The position numbers and the translations under genes were made by a program. Under the pieces are notes generated by a model that was not told the DNA's origin, did not search any database, and was given only the letters and a program-made list of their open reading frames with translations. DNA of 54,347 bases, taken from Planctomycetota bacterium (GTDB taxonomy: Bacteria; Planctomycetota; Uabimicrobiia; Uabimicrobiales; JABWCH01). How positions within the stretch are numbered: position 1 is the stretch's first letter; each line of letters begins with the position of its first letter. Below, one piece after another: positions 29,419-39,270 of this stretch. The stretch covers positions 1 to 54,347 of the forward strand of contig JAGVGO010000194.1 in assembly GCA_020057085.1 (NCBI GenBank), in the 5' to 3' direction.

Positions 29419-30947
29419 GTGGTTGGCCCTTTCGTTTCTTCATTGAACCATCTATGCAACAATGTAGCCATTTCCTGCGGATTTTCCTTGGCAACCTGAC
29501 GTACCTGACGGACTGTCGCCGGCAGCGTGTCGCTGGCTGGCAATTTTTCGATTGCTTCCTGCGTCAGATTGCTCGCCAGTGCAATTGCCGCTGGCGCAGT
29601 GTTGGTTTTCTTGAGCAGGCGCATCAGCAAAAAACCAAGCAACAACAAGACAATACTCGGAGTGACGAATTTGATGGCCAACACGACAAACGGGTAATAG
29701 GGCTGCCACCATATCACCGGCTCAGGTGCCGGTTTTTCTTCTTTCTGGAACGGGACGGTGATGAACTGGTAGGTATCGCCGCGTTTTTTATCAATGCCGA
29801 CCGCTTCCTGCACCAGCTTGCCGATAGCTTCGCTCTGGCTGGCAAGCGACTGGTCTAACACGAGAGCCAGCGCTATCCGCTTGACACCGCCGTTTTTGTT
29901 CTCGATTTCTTTAACCGTCTTGTCGAGCGCGTAGCGCACATCGCGGGTTTCTTCCTGTTCGTCTTTTTGTTTATCATGGCCGGAGGTTGCCGGTTTTTTT
30001 ACTTTGGCCGTGCTGCTGGTCGCATTTTCCGGCAGATTTTCGCGCGATTTATGCGTACGCACCGTCTCCGACATGATGGTCTGGTTTTCCGGGTTGTAGG
30101 TCTCGTGTACCTCTTTGCTCATTTGCATATCCATCTCGGCATTGATACGCACGAGCGCGCGTTCTTTGCCCAACACCTGATCGAGCATGGTTTGCGCCTT
30201 GTGTCGCAGATACTCTTCTATGTTTTTCTGCAGCTCGAGAGCCGAGTGAATGGCAGGGGTGTCACCACTGCCTTGTCTCTGCCATAACAACTGGCCGTGC
30301 TGATCAATGATGGTGATATCTTCGGTGTTGAGACCTTCCACTGCACTCGCCACCAGATAGGTGATGCCATAAATCTGCTGTTGACTGAATGAGTGGCCAC
30401 GTCGCACGTGCAACACTACCGAAGCGGTGGTAGCCTGGCTCTTGTGCTGGAACAGCGATGGCTTGGGCCGGGCAATATGCACAGTGGCTTTTTCTACGCC
30501 TTCGAGGTGGCCGATGGTGCGGCTCAACTCGCCTTGCAAAGCACGCGTGTAGTTGAGTTGCTGCACAAACTCGGTGGCACCGAAATGGTTCTGATCGAAC
30601 AACTCGAAACCGACGACCTTGTTCTTGGGCAACCCTTTGCCTGCCAGTTGCAGGCGAATCTCGTGCAAACGGTCGCCAGGAACGAGAATGGTGCGGCCTT
30701 CGCTTTGCAGCCGGTAGGCGATCTTCTCTTGCCGCAGCCATTCCACGACCTGGCTGGCGTCTTCCGTCTCCATGTCGCGAAACAGCAGGCGGTAGTCGCC
30801 GTCGAGGCTGTAGCAGATAGTGAAAATCAAAGTCGCCAGAAACAGACAGGCCACTACGGCAATGAAAATTTTCTGCCGCAACGGCATTCTTTTCCACCAA
30901 CCGGCTGCTTTGGGTGCCATTTCTTTTTTTGGGGTTACATCTGCCAC
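29415..30947 (-). CDS. fliF: Flagellar M-ring protein FliF
   Basis: LFRDMETEDASQVVEWLRQEKIAYRL, VVGFELFDQNHFGATEFVQQLNYTRALQGELSRTI. Confidence 0.96.
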   Translation of the reverse strand: MADVTPKKEMAPKAAGWWKRMPLRQKIFIAVVACLFLATLIFTICYSLDGDYRLLFRDMETEDASQVVEWLRQEKIAYRLQSEGRTILVPGDRLHEIRLQLAGKGLPKNKVVGFELFDQNHFGATEFVQQLNYTRALQGELSRTIGHLEGVEKATVHIARPKPSLFQHKSQATTASVVLHVRRGHSFSQQQIYGITYLVASAVEGLNTEDITIIDQHGQLLWQRQGSGDTPAIHSALELQKNIEEYLRHKAQTMLDQVLGKERALVRINAEMDMQMSKEVHETYNPENQTIMSETVRTHKSRENLPENATSSTAKVKKPATSGHDKQKDEQEETRDVRYALDKTVKEIENKNGGVKRIALALVLDQSLASQSEAIGKLVQEAVGIDKKRGDTYQFITVPFQKEEKPAPEPVIWWQPYYPFVVLAIKFVTPSIVLLLLGFLLMRLLKKTNTAPAAIALASNLTQEAIEKLPASDTLPATVRQVRQVAKENPQEMATLLHRWFNEETKGPTT

Positions 30948-30955
30948 AGCATCAC

Positions 30956-31288
30956 CTATACATTCATGCGCATCACTTCCTGATACGCTTCTATCGCTTT
31001 GTTGCGCACTTCGGTCGCCAGTTTGAGCCCCAGATCGGCCTTATTGATAGCCATGCTCACGGCCAGGATGTCTTTCTTGCCCAGGGCGAATTCCTGCACG
31101 GTCTGATCTGCCTGTTGCTGCAGACCGTTTACCTGCTCTACCATCTTGCCTACTACCTGGCCGAAATTGGGGGCTTGCGCTCTCTCCTGTTGAGAAACAC
31201 CTTGCCCTGAAGTCGGCGTAGCTGGTTGAGTCGGCTTCAAGTATAGCGAGGCGTTGTAGATGGCATTGGTATAAATGGGCGAGATCAT
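30956..31288 (-). CDS. fliE: Flagellar hook-basal body complex protein FliE
   Basis: Short protein ending LKLATEVRNKAIEAYQEVMRMNV. Confidence 0.93.
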   Translation of the reverse strand: MISPIYTNAIYNASLYLKPTQPATPTSGQGVSQQERAQAPNFGQVVGKMVEQVNGLQQQADQTVQEFALGKKDILAVSMAINKADLGLKLATEVRNKAIEAYQEVMRMNV

Positions 31289-31291
31289 AGC

Positions 31292-31702
31292 TTATTGTCC
31301 CATGGTAAGCGTGCGCTGCGCTATCTCTTTGCTCACTTTCATCGCCACCAGATTGGCCTGGTAAGCGCGGGCTGCAGAGAGCAAGTCAACCATTTCAAAG
31401 TGCAGCTCGACGTTGGGCATGCGCACATAACCTTTGTCGTCGGCATCCGGGTGTCCCGGTCGGTATACCATTTGTGGCGGCGTCGTATCCGGTTCGATGC
31501 CTGCCACTGCAACACCTTGCATGGCCTTGTCCACAACTTCGGAGAACAACACTTCCTTGCGCTGATAGGGCTTGGCTATGCCGTTCTGCCGTGTAGTATG
31601 GATGTTGGCGATATTTTCGGCGATCGCCTGCATACGCACCCGTTCGGCCAACAAACCGGATGCGTTGACGGAAAATTGACTAAATAGCGCATCGCTTTTC
31701 AT
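31292..31702 (-). CDS. flgC: Flagellar basal-body rod protein FlgC
   Basis: SGLLAERVRMQAIAENIANIHT and C-terminal rod signature. Confidence 0.95.
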   Translation of the reverse strand: MKSDALFSQFSVNASGLLAERVRMQAIAENIANIHTTRQNGIAKPYQRKEVLFSEVVDKAMQGVAVAGIEPDTTPPQMVYRPGHPDADDKGYVRMPNVELHFEMVDLLSAARAYQANLVAMKVSKEIAQRTLTMGQ

Positions 31703-31759
31703 ATATACCTCCTGAGATTACCGTAAAAGTACGGTCACGCTGATAGTAGCCTTAAACAC

Positions 31760-32107
31760 TTACTGACTCCGCCCGGTAATAGCTCCTTCCAACGATTTGA
31801 TCTTGTAACTGATAGCCTGCAAATATGCCTCGTATCTGAGGCTATTTGCAGTCAGATATTGCATCTCCCGTTCGAGAGAAGATGAATTGCCGTCCAACCG
31901 GTTTTGCTCCTTGCTTTCCACGACTTTTGCCTGGGTATTGTTTATTGTCTGTTGCATTTGCGCCTGGTCGAGCAATTCCTCGAAAGCGACGGTTTTGCGT
32001 GCAAAACCAGGGGTGTTGAGATTGGCAATGTTGTGCGAGATTACCTGATGGCGCAGCGAAGAGACGGTAAGCAGTTTGCCGAGCATGGACAGTTCTTCAG
32101 CGATCAT
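31760..32107 (-). CDS. flgB: Flagellar basal-body rod protein FlgB
   Basis: SLRHQVISHNIANLNTPGFARKTVAFEELL. Confidence 0.93.
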   Translation of the reverse strand: MIAEELSMLGKLLTVSSLRHQVISHNIANLNTPGFARKTVAFEELLDQAQMQQTINNTQAKVVESKEQNRLDGNSSSLEREMQYLTANSLRYEAYLQAISYKIKSLEGAITGRSQ

Positions 32108-32122
32108 GGCAGTTCTCCTTTT

Positions 32123-33391
32123 TTATTCCGCAACCTGGAAGTTCGTTACGCCGCTTGTCAGGGTCTGGCTCAGTTTTTCGTATTGTTCATGGATTTTTTC
32201 GAGCAACCGGCACACCGGCGCAAAAATATCTCCCTGACTTACAGTCTGTCGCCGGTCTACGGCGGCAAGGCTGCCGATTTCTTTGGCCAGGGCGGCGATA
32301 TCCGCTTCCGTTTCAAGCGGCATCTCGCCGGTTTGCCAGAATGTTTGCAATATTTTCAGTTGTTCGAGTTTGCTTTGAGTGGCGGCATTGGGCGTCTGGA
32401 GTTTAATCCAGGTCGCCACATCTTTACCACTGTTTACGCATTGCTGCAACTCGCTTGCCAATTTTTGAATTTCTTTTGGATAATGTCCCATTGTCACCAC
32501 ATAACCATTGATTTTGTTCGCCTCTATCGAAGACTTGGTTTCTGCCACCTGCCACTGTGTGAGGTCCAGCGCACGCAGTCGCTTCAGTTGCCTGGCAAGT
32601 TGTGTATACCATTTGCCGGGATATTGGGCTATCGTTTGTATTTTGGCCGCAGGTACGGACTCAGTATTGGCTGGCGCGGTCGGTATTTTGGCCGCAGGCA
32701 CAGGCTCAGTATTGGTTGGCGGTGCAGGATGGCTTGTCAACGCCTGTGGCGCATAGCGTGCCAGTTGTTCTACCGTCTCCCTTTTCCATCGCAGATATTG
32801 TAGACACCAGCCCCCTTCTTTGCCCAGATATGTATCGCTATATTCGGTAGACAGTCGCTGGTAATACTCTTCGGCTTTAGGCCATTCGCCGTTTTTTTCG
32901 TGTGCATAGGCTATGCGATAAAACACCATGGCCGGTAGTTTAGTCTGTTTTTTCTGGTATTGCAGATAGGCGTCGAGAGCTTCGCTGTACCGTTTCTGTT
33001 GCCAATACAAATCGGCGAGCGCCAGCCATGTTCCAGGCGAATCGGCAACTTTTGCCGGTGTTATGACCTGAAGTTTGGCACTGCGTTCCCAGGCTTTTGC
33101 TATTTCCGGTGACAACGGCACGGGTTGTGCGAACGCTGTCGGCGGTTTTTGCAAAGATTGGTAAACCTGGCGTAACCTTGTCAACTCGGCCATCTCCTGT
33201 TCCAACTGTTGTCTTGGGTCGTTGCCGACCTGCTCGTGTTGACGACGCAGCTCCTCCAGTTGCCTGCCCAGTTCCTGTAGCTTTTGCTGATACTCCGGCT
33301 GCGGGGTAACTTGTGGGAGAATCCGGTTGTCCTGCGCCGACAAGTAGAAGCCGAAGAGTACCCATAAAATGAATCCAATGCCGCGTTTCAT
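32123..33391 (-). CDS. Predicted exported coiled-coil/TPR protein embedded in the flagellar cluster
   Basis: N-terminal hydrophobic segment/signal, coiled coil, TPR-like region (WLALADLYWQQKRYSEALDAYLQY). Confidence 0.6.
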   Translation of the reverse strand: MKRGIGFILWVLFGFYLSAQDNRILPQVTPQPEYQQKLQELGRQLEELRRQHEQVGNDPRQQLEQEMAELTRLRQVYQSLQKPPTAFAQPVPLSPEIAKAWERSAKLQVITPAKVADSPGTWLALADLYWQQKRYSEALDAYLQYQKKQTKLPAMVFYRIAYAHEKNGEWPKAEEYYQRLSTEYSDTYLGKEGGWCLQYLRWKRETVEQLARYAPQALTSHPAPPTNTEPVPAAKIPTAPANTESVPAAKIQTIAQYPGKWYTQLARQLKRLRALDLTQWQVAETKSSIEANKINGYVVTMGHYPKEIQKLASELQQCVNSGKDVATWIKLQTPNAATQSKLEQLKILQTFWQTGEMPLETEADIAALAKEIGSLAAVDRRQTVSQGDIFAPVCRLLEKIHEQYEKLSQTLTSGVTNFQVAE

Positions 33392-33394
33392 GCT

Positions 33395-34924
33395 CTACCT
33401 CTTTCCTTGCCACAGGGCAATGGCCTTGTCCGGCTCGCCTAACGCTCGCCAACACTCGCCTGCCACATAGCTGGCTTCGCCGGCTACGTCCGGTGTCGTC
33501 ATTTTGTCTTGCCAATTTTTGAAATTCTGCAGACACTCCCGATAGTTACCTGCGGCATAGTCGCATTCCAGGAGTCGTAGATAAACTATGTCTCCCAGCC
33601 GGCTTTCCAGATGCCAAAAAGTTTGTCTCGCTTTTTGCCATTGTCGTTCCTGTTGGTAAGCCAGCCCGACTTCATACAGCATGGCCGGTGCCTTGATTTC
33701 CAGTTCGGCGAATACCTCGCTAGCATCGTCCAGTGCCGCATAAGCCAGACCGCCACTGCCTGTTTTCATCATTGCCCGATGCGCCAATAACGCGAATTGA
33801 GTTCGCAGTTGTGCATCGCCGGATTTGCGCATCATCATCGCCACATAGTAGCAGCCCCAGTTGTCTCCTTGCTGCAACAAACTTGTGGCGTGCAGCAACA
33901 ATACTTTGGCCAGTGACGAATGTTGCGCAAATTCTCGGTAAAACTGGGCAAAAACAGGCCTCGCTTCGTAGTGCCTTGCGAGTGCTATGTTGCAATGCAG
34001 ATAGGCATACATCGCCTCCGCTTTGTCATTGGACTGACTTGGCAGCAGAGAAACCGCCTGCTCCAGCATCGGTAAGGCGTCACGTAGTCGCTCCTGTTGC
34101 AGATACAACTGCCCCAGCTTGCTGGCAGTGTTTGCTTGATAGCGAGAGTCCGGCTTGCGCAGCAGATATTGATAGACCTGCATGGCCTGAATGCGGTTCT
34201 GCTCTTTTTCATAGCAGTCGGCCAGCATGAGAAAAGCGGCATCAACGAACTCGTTTTTCGGAAAACGATTGAAGAACAGGCTCAAGGTGGTACGTGCTCG
34301 TTCGGGCTGGCCGTTCGCTATAAAAGAGCGGGCTAACATGAGCAGCGTATGCGCCAGAAACCCATGCTGCGGAAACTGTTGCAAGATTTGTTGGTATTCC
34401 GCCGCCGCCAGATCATATTTGCCACCAAGATAAAACAGCGTTCCCAGGCTGAAATAGCCGAGCGAAATACGGTCTTCCCAGCTTTTGTTGTCGTTGTCGG
34501 CAGTGCCTGCCACCATGAGTTTTTTGTAACCGCTGATGATTTCCTTGGGCCGCTCGCTCCGCGTCGGTTCGCGGAACAAGATAATTTCTTTGTCGCTCAG
34601 ACGAAACTGGCAGTTGGCGGTACCGGCAAGAAATTCTACTACTTCCGCCACAGGCCGTTTCTTCAACACGACAAACGGCCGCATGTTCTTGAGTTCTTCC
34701 GCCAGCTTGGCCGTTATCACCAGCCTGCACTGGATGCCACCCGCCAGGCGGCTCAACACGGTAGATAATGGCCGGTTGGCGGCGGTGATGGACACCAGCG
34801 ACTGGCCGCCCGTTTTTTCCACCTGAAACAGATCGGGCAATGGTTTGTCGGCCGGCTGCGAGGATTGACCAGGAGCTGGCAAAGCCAGCAGCGAGAGCAA
34901 AATCAGCAAAACTACGATACGCAT
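33395..34924 (-). CDS. Predicted exported protein with STN-like domain and TPR repeats
   Basis: Signal peptide MRIVVLLILLSLLALPAPG; STN-like VSITAANRPLSTVLSRLAGGIQCRLVI; TPR array (YQQILQQFPQHGFLAHTLLMLARS). Confidence 0.65.
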   Translation of the reverse strand: MRIVVLLILLSLLALPAPGQSSQPADKPLPDLFQVEKTGGQSLVSITAANRPLSTVLSRLAGGIQCRLVITAKLAEELKNMRPFVVLKKRPVAEVVEFLAGTANCQFRLSDKEIILFREPTRSERPKEIISGYKKLMVAGTADNDNKSWEDRISLGYFSLGTLFYLGGKYDLAAAEYQQILQQFPQHGFLAHTLLMLARSFIANGQPERARTTLSLFFNRFPKNEFVDAAFLMLADCYEKEQNRIQAMQVYQYLLRKPDSRYQANTASKLGQLYLQQERLRDALPMLEQAVSLLPSQSNDKAEAMYAYLHCNIALARHYEARPVFAQFYREFAQHSSLAKVLLLHATSLLQQGDNWGCYYVAMMMRKSGDAQLRTQFALLAHRAMMKTGSGGLAYAALDDASEVFAELEIKAPAMLYEVGLAYQQERQWQKARQTFWHLESRLGDIVYLRLLECDYAAGNYRECLQNFKNWQDKMTTPDVAGEASYVAGECWRALGEPDKAIALWQGKR

Positions 34925-34947
34925 GTTACATCCTTTCCGCTGTGGTG

Positions 34948-35709
34948 CTAAGCGGCGTTGGATACAACCAAAATACTGATGCGTCGGTTGGCTATATCGA
35001 ACGGCACGTTTGGATTGCGCAATCTGCGATCCGCATATCCTGTAATTTGTGCTACCTGCGTGTTGCGAAGGCCGCCGGCGATGAGTCCACGCAGGGTACT
35101 ATTGGCACGCTCGATGCTGAGGCCGAAGTTTTTATAATTTTCCGTGTTGCTATCCAGGCGGCTCTCGGTATGTCCTTCAATGATAACCTGGTTGGTAAGA
35201 TAGCCTAATTCTCTGGCGATCAGCTTCAGTATTTCCTCTCCTGCCGGTATCAATATGGCGGTGCCGGGTTCGAACAAAGACAACCCTGGTTTGTCGCACA
35301 ATTCGATGCGTAGCCCCTCACTTACAAGTTCTGTCGTTGTCTGAGCTAAGAACGGCTGGAGTTTTGGCTGTTTGGCCAGTATTTTTTTGATTTTTCCGCC
35401 CAGTGTTTCCAGGTCTTTTTTTTCCCGCCATTGCGCATAACTCAATTCTTTGGCGGTGCCGATTTTTTCGTCCATTAGCGAAGGCGGAACCCGCGGCATA
35501 GAGAACATCCCTAACCCTGGGTCGCGAAAATATGCAGCGACCGCCTGCCGGAGCTCTTCGTTTTGCGAAGAAATCCAAAGTACGATAAAGAGCGCCATCA
35601 TGGCGGTGACGAAATCGGCATACGCTACTTTCCATGCTCCGCCATGTGATGCGTGTTTTTTGCGCGATTTTTTTCTGAGAATGATCGGCTCGTTTTCTTT
35701 ATCTGACAT
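34948..35709 (-). CDS. motB: Flagellar motor protein MotB (OmpA-like domain)
   Basis: HGGAWKVAYADFVTAMMALFIVLWI plug/TM region; OmpA-like VIIEGHTESR. Confidence 0.93.
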   Translation of the reverse strand: MSDKENEPIILRKKSRKKHASHGGAWKVAYADFVTAMMALFIVLWISSQNEELRQAVAAYFRDPGLGMFSMPRVPPSLMDEKIGTAKELSYAQWREKKDLETLGGKIKKILAKQPKLQPFLAQTTTELVSEGLRIELCDKPGLSLFEPGTAILIPAGEEILKLIARELGYLTNQVIIEGHTESRLDSNTENYKNFGLSIERANSTLRGLIAGGLRNTQVAQITGYADRRLRNPNVPFDIANRRISILVVSNAA

Positions 35710-35722
35710 AGTTCACCCCGAA

Positions 35723-36598
35723 TTACTGTTGATTACTCTTGTTTTTGATAGAACGTAAGGCTTCTTCCAGTTCTTCAAACGTCGGCCGCGTGTCGGTAGG
35801 GACGACGCGCCGGGCGAACTCTGCCACCAGCGATGCCGGGATGCCTTTGGCGTAGGCCAGCACGGCTACCTTGATGCATTCGATGTACTGCACCTGCGAT
35901 TGCCCGATCAGTTCCAACGACGAGGCGAATGGCTGGAAAAAACCATAGCAGGCCAGTACGCCAAGGAAGGTGCCTACCAGGGCAGCGGCGACGTGTTTGC
36001 CTACTTCTGACGCCTCGCCGCCGATTGATTGCATGGTGATGATGATGCCGAGCACTGCCGCGACAATGCCTAACCCTGGCAGCGAATCTGCGATTTTTCC
36101 CAATAGCGCCGCCGGATAGCTTACTTCCTCGCGTAATATTTCCAGGTCTTGGTCCAGCATCGTGTCTAAATCGTGTGTCGCCCCACCGCCAGCCATCTGC
36201 AGGAATTTCATCGTATCTGTCAAAAAGCACACGGCTTCATGATTGGCGAGAAAAAAATGATTTTTGCTGAACACAATACTTTTTTCCGGCGTCGCGATAT
36301 GGTCTTCGATGCCACTGAAACCTTCGAGCGCGGCAATATTGAAAAACTCGAATATCGTTTTCAGCAGGTTCAGGTATTGTTTTTTGTTGTAAGGATTGCC
36401 TTTGAGCAGGGTAATAATCCCACCGACCATTCTTTTCAGGATCGAAAGTGGGCTTGAGATAAGCAACGCGCCGAATGCTGCTCCCAGGATGACGATAAAC
36501 TCGGAAGGTTGCCACAGCAGCAACGGGTTTCCTCCCGCCACCATAAATCCGCCCAGAACAGAGCCAATTACAAGGGCGATACCGACAATCAAGAGCAT
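35723..36598 (-). CDS. motA: Flagellar motor stator protein MotA
   Basis: LADSLPGLGIVAAVLGIIITMQSI..HVAAALVGTFLGVLACYGF; start at MLLIVGIALVIGSVLGGFMVAGG. Confidence 0.93.
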   Translation of the reverse strand: MLLIVGIALVIGSVLGGFMVAGGNPLLLWQPSEFIVILGAAFGALLISSPLSILKRMVGGIITLLKGNPYNKKQYLNLLKTIFEFFNIAALEGFSGIEDHIATPEKSIVFSKNHFFLANHEAVCFLTDTMKFLQMAGGGATHDLDTMLDQDLEILREEVSYPAALLGKIADSLPGLGIVAAVLGIIITMQSIGGEASEVGKHVAAALVGTFLGVLACYGFFQPFASSLELIGQSQVQYIECIKVAVLAYAKGIPASLVAEFARRVVPTDTRPTFEELEEALRSIKNKSNQQ

Positions 36599-36613
36599 GG
36601 ATAACCTACCTTC

Positions 36614-36654
36614 AAAAAAAAAGACACCACCGAGAAACGTTCTCAATGATGTCT
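36614..36654 (-). terminator. Terminator/attenuator-like hairpin between flgL and motA
   Basis: 14-bp stem (AGACATCATTGAGA/TCTCGGTGGTGTCT, with G-U pairs), 5-nt loop, then a T tract on minus strand; ends 16 nt before the motA ATG. Confidence 0.75.
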
Positions 36655-36682
36655 GGTGAGCAAAAAACTTGCCGGACAGAGC

Positions 36683-37603
36683 CTATGTCATAAAATCGAG
36701 AAGACTTTTCTGCGATCCCTGAGCGACCGCGTAGAGCGAGGCGGTGTAGGCATTGCTACGGACGTTTAGTTCAGTCACGGCAGTGGGAATGTCGAGGTCC
36801 TGATACTTTGACAGTTCCTGGCTGAGGTTCAGCCTCTCGTCCTCGTGGCGAGAGGCTTGCGACTCTACGTGTTCCAGGCTGCTGCCGACAGTGGCCAGGT
36901 GCGACAATACTCTCTCGCTTGTCTTGCCAAGATCCGTGAGCATGTCGGAGATGGCTGCAAGCTGCTGATTTTCCGGCAGGTTGTCTTTATTGAGCAACAA
37001 GTCACGCAGTTTGACGAGAGCGGCGAAGCCGTCGCTAAACGCCTCATCGCCGGGCACGGTAGCAGAGATCGCCTCACTCTGACCGATAGGAATTTTGTGC
37101 GTTTCGGAGTTACCCTGGTAATTGGCGGCGGTGATCCGGTTGTCGCTATCGCGCGTAAAGCCGAACGATGCTTCCGTGGTATTGGTGCCGGCGAACAGAG
37201 ATTGTCCGGCATGGCGGCTGTTGGCTAATTCGGCCAGGCTTTCCAGCGCGTGGTCGAGCTGCGTGGCAAGAACCTTGCGATCTTCGGGCAGCAGCATGCC
37301 GTTACCGCCGGCGATAGCAGTTTCTCGCGCATCGCTGAGGTGACTGGAAATCTGAGTCAACGCCGTCTGCGTTGCGTTGAGCGAAGATATGGCGTCGTCG
37401 CTCAACGCCAGGTAGCGGCTTTCTTCAGCTATCGTCAGCTCGACGGCGCGGCTCTTGCGCATCTCTGCCGGGGCATCCGACGGCTTGCTGAAGTTCTTGC
37501 CGGAGGCCATCTTTTCCTGTGCCTCCAGAAGCTGGCTCGCCTTGTTTTGCACTGTTTGCATCCGACTCTCATGCATCATCTGTGAAGTCACGCGCATAAA
37601 CAC
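36683..37603 (-). CDS. flgL: Flagellar hook-associated protein FlgL
   Basis: Flagellin-like N- and C-termini; MRVTSQMMHESRMQTVQNKASQLLEAQEKMASGKNFSKPSDAP. Confidence 0.92.
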   Translation of the reverse strand: MFMRVTSQMMHESRMQTVQNKASQLLEAQEKMASGKNFSKPSDAPAEMRKSRAVELTIAEESRYLALSDDAISSLNATQTALTQISSHLSDARETAIAGGNGMLLPEDRKVLATQLDHALESLAELANSRHAGQSLFAGTNTTEASFGFTRDSDNRITAANYQGNSETHKIPIGQSEAISATVPGDEAFSDGFAALVKLRDLLLNKDNLPENQQLAAISDMLTDLGKTSERVLSHLATVGSSLEHVESQASRHEDERLNLSQELSKYQDLDIPTAVTELNVRSNAYTASLYAVAQGSQKSLLDFMT

Positions 37604-37610
37604 TACCTTT

Positions 37611-39257
37611 CTACAAATTGATCGCCGTTTGCATCATCTCGTCTACGGTCTGGAACACCCTGGCCGCAGCCTCGTAGCCATGCTGGAATTTTTTGAGCTG
37701 GATCAACTCCTCGTCGAGCGACACGCCGGCTGCCTGTTCCCGTTGCCTGGTCCAGTCGTTCAGCACTTGCGTGGCGATCTCTACGTCGTCGCCCTTGGCT
37801 GCTACCTCTGCTCCAAGCTGGGCAATGGTGTCGTTCCAGAAACCCGACAGCGTCATGTCACCGAGGTTTACATAGGTGTCGTTTTGCATCGCTTGTAGCA
37901 TCGCCCTGGCGTTGTCGCTGTTGCCCGGCGCAAAGGTCTTGGCCAGTGCAAGGTTTTTTGCGTCGCCGGACACGCGCGCGGTAACGGCAATGTCGCCGGC
38001 ATCGCTGCCGCGTAGCAGCGTATTGAGACCGACCTCGGCGAGAAAATCGGAACCGTCGCTGGCAAAGGCAAAACCGTAGCCGGCCACGCTTTGCAACTGG
38101 AGGCGACCGTTAGCGTCTACGCTTGCGTTCAGGTTCGGGATGGCGCTCAATCGAACGACCATATCTTGCATGGTGTCGGTGTCGGGCGCGATGGCGATGT
38201 CGTAGTTGCTGACGCTACCCGTCGCGGCCTCTCGCATACTCACCGTGAGCGTGCCGTTTTTCATGGCAAAGCCGGCGGCATTGAGAGGTTGGTTGACATC
38301 GCTTACCGTACTCTCGGCACTGAGTTGTGTCATTGCACCATCAAGGCCATTTCCTGTGGCATGCAGACGGTTGATAGCGGTCATGAACTGCTGCGCCAGG
38401 GTATCGAGTTTGGCAATATACGCCGGCGCAACATTGTTGTGAAAATTCATAATCCCCGCCACCGCCCCTGCCCCTATACGGATGTCCACGCTGCTGCCCT
38501 GGTAACGCATCGCCACCTGCCCGTTACCGGCATCTGCCGCCTCAATGGACATAGCGTGGGTCTTGTCTACCAAGAGGCTGTTGCCAAGTACCACTTGCGC
38601 GCTATTCTCTTTGCTGTAACTTACCCGCACATCGGCGAGTTCGCTCAACTGTCGTACCAGCTCTTCACGCTGGTCGAGCAAATCGTTCGGCGGCTCTGGG
38701 CTGGCCATGATACTGCGATTGAGCCGGGCAATCTGCTGACCGAGGTTATTGATGGAGGTCGCCTTGCTGTCGAGTTCCTGGCGACTGTCGCTCTGTAGTT
38801 GCTGCAACTTGGTGTCCAGCTCGTGGAACGAAGTGGTGGCATTGCCGAGGCTGGTGGTAAACAAAGTGCGCAGCCCACTGTCTTCCGGTTGCGAAATCAG
38901 GTTTTGCAGGTTGTCCATTGCCTTGCCAAGACTGCTCACCAGGTCGCCTTGGCCGGGCTGCAGCACTGTTTCGATCTGCCTGAGTTTGTCCTGTTCCGCG
39001 GTGGCATGCGTGAGTACCTGCGTTGCCTGCTGCACACGCCCGGTGGCGAGCGAGTCGTTTTGCCTGCCGACGCCTGCCGTTTCGATCCCTTGGCCCAAGT
39101 AGCCGACGCCAGGGATAAAAAGTGCCGGCGCCGCCTGGAGCTGCGCCTTTTGTCTGGTATAGCCAGGCGTGTCGGCGTTGGCTATGTTGTGTTGGGTGGT
39201 CTCCATCGCCCATCGCTGCGCAGACAGTGCTTTGAGGCTCAGATCGAAACGTAACAT
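37611..39257 (-). CDS. flgK: Flagellar hook-associated protein FlgK
   Basis: NIANADTPGYTRQKAQLQAAP; C-terminal DEELIQLKKFQHGYEAAARVFQTVDEMMQTAI. Confidence 0.95.
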   Translation of the reverse strand: MLRFDLSLKALSAQRWAMETTQHNIANADTPGYTRQKAQLQAAPALFIPGVGYLGQGIETAGVGRQNDSLATGRVQQATQVLTHATAEQDKLRQIETVLQPGQGDLVSSLGKAMDNLQNLISQPEDSGLRTLFTTSLGNATTSFHELDTKLQQLQSDSRQELDSKATSINNLGQQIARLNRSIMASPEPPNDLLDQREELVRQLSELADVRVSYSKENSAQVVLGNSLLVDKTHAMSIEAADAGNGQVAMRYQGSSVDIRIGAGAVAGIMNFHNNVAPAYIAKLDTLAQQFMTAINRLHATGNGLDGAMTQLSAESTVSDVNQPLNAAGFAMKNGTLTVSMREAATGSVSNYDIAIAPDTDTMQDMVVRLSAIPNLNASVDANGRLQLQSVAGYGFAFASDGSDFLAEVGLNTLLRGSDAGDIAVTARVSGDAKNLALAKTFAPGNSDNARAMLQAMQNDTYVNLGDMTLSGFWNDTIAQLGAEVAAKGDDVEIATQVLNDWTRQREQAAGVSLDEELIQLKKFQHGYEAAARVFQTVDEMMQTAINL

Positions 39258-39270
39258 ATGTTTTCTCCGT

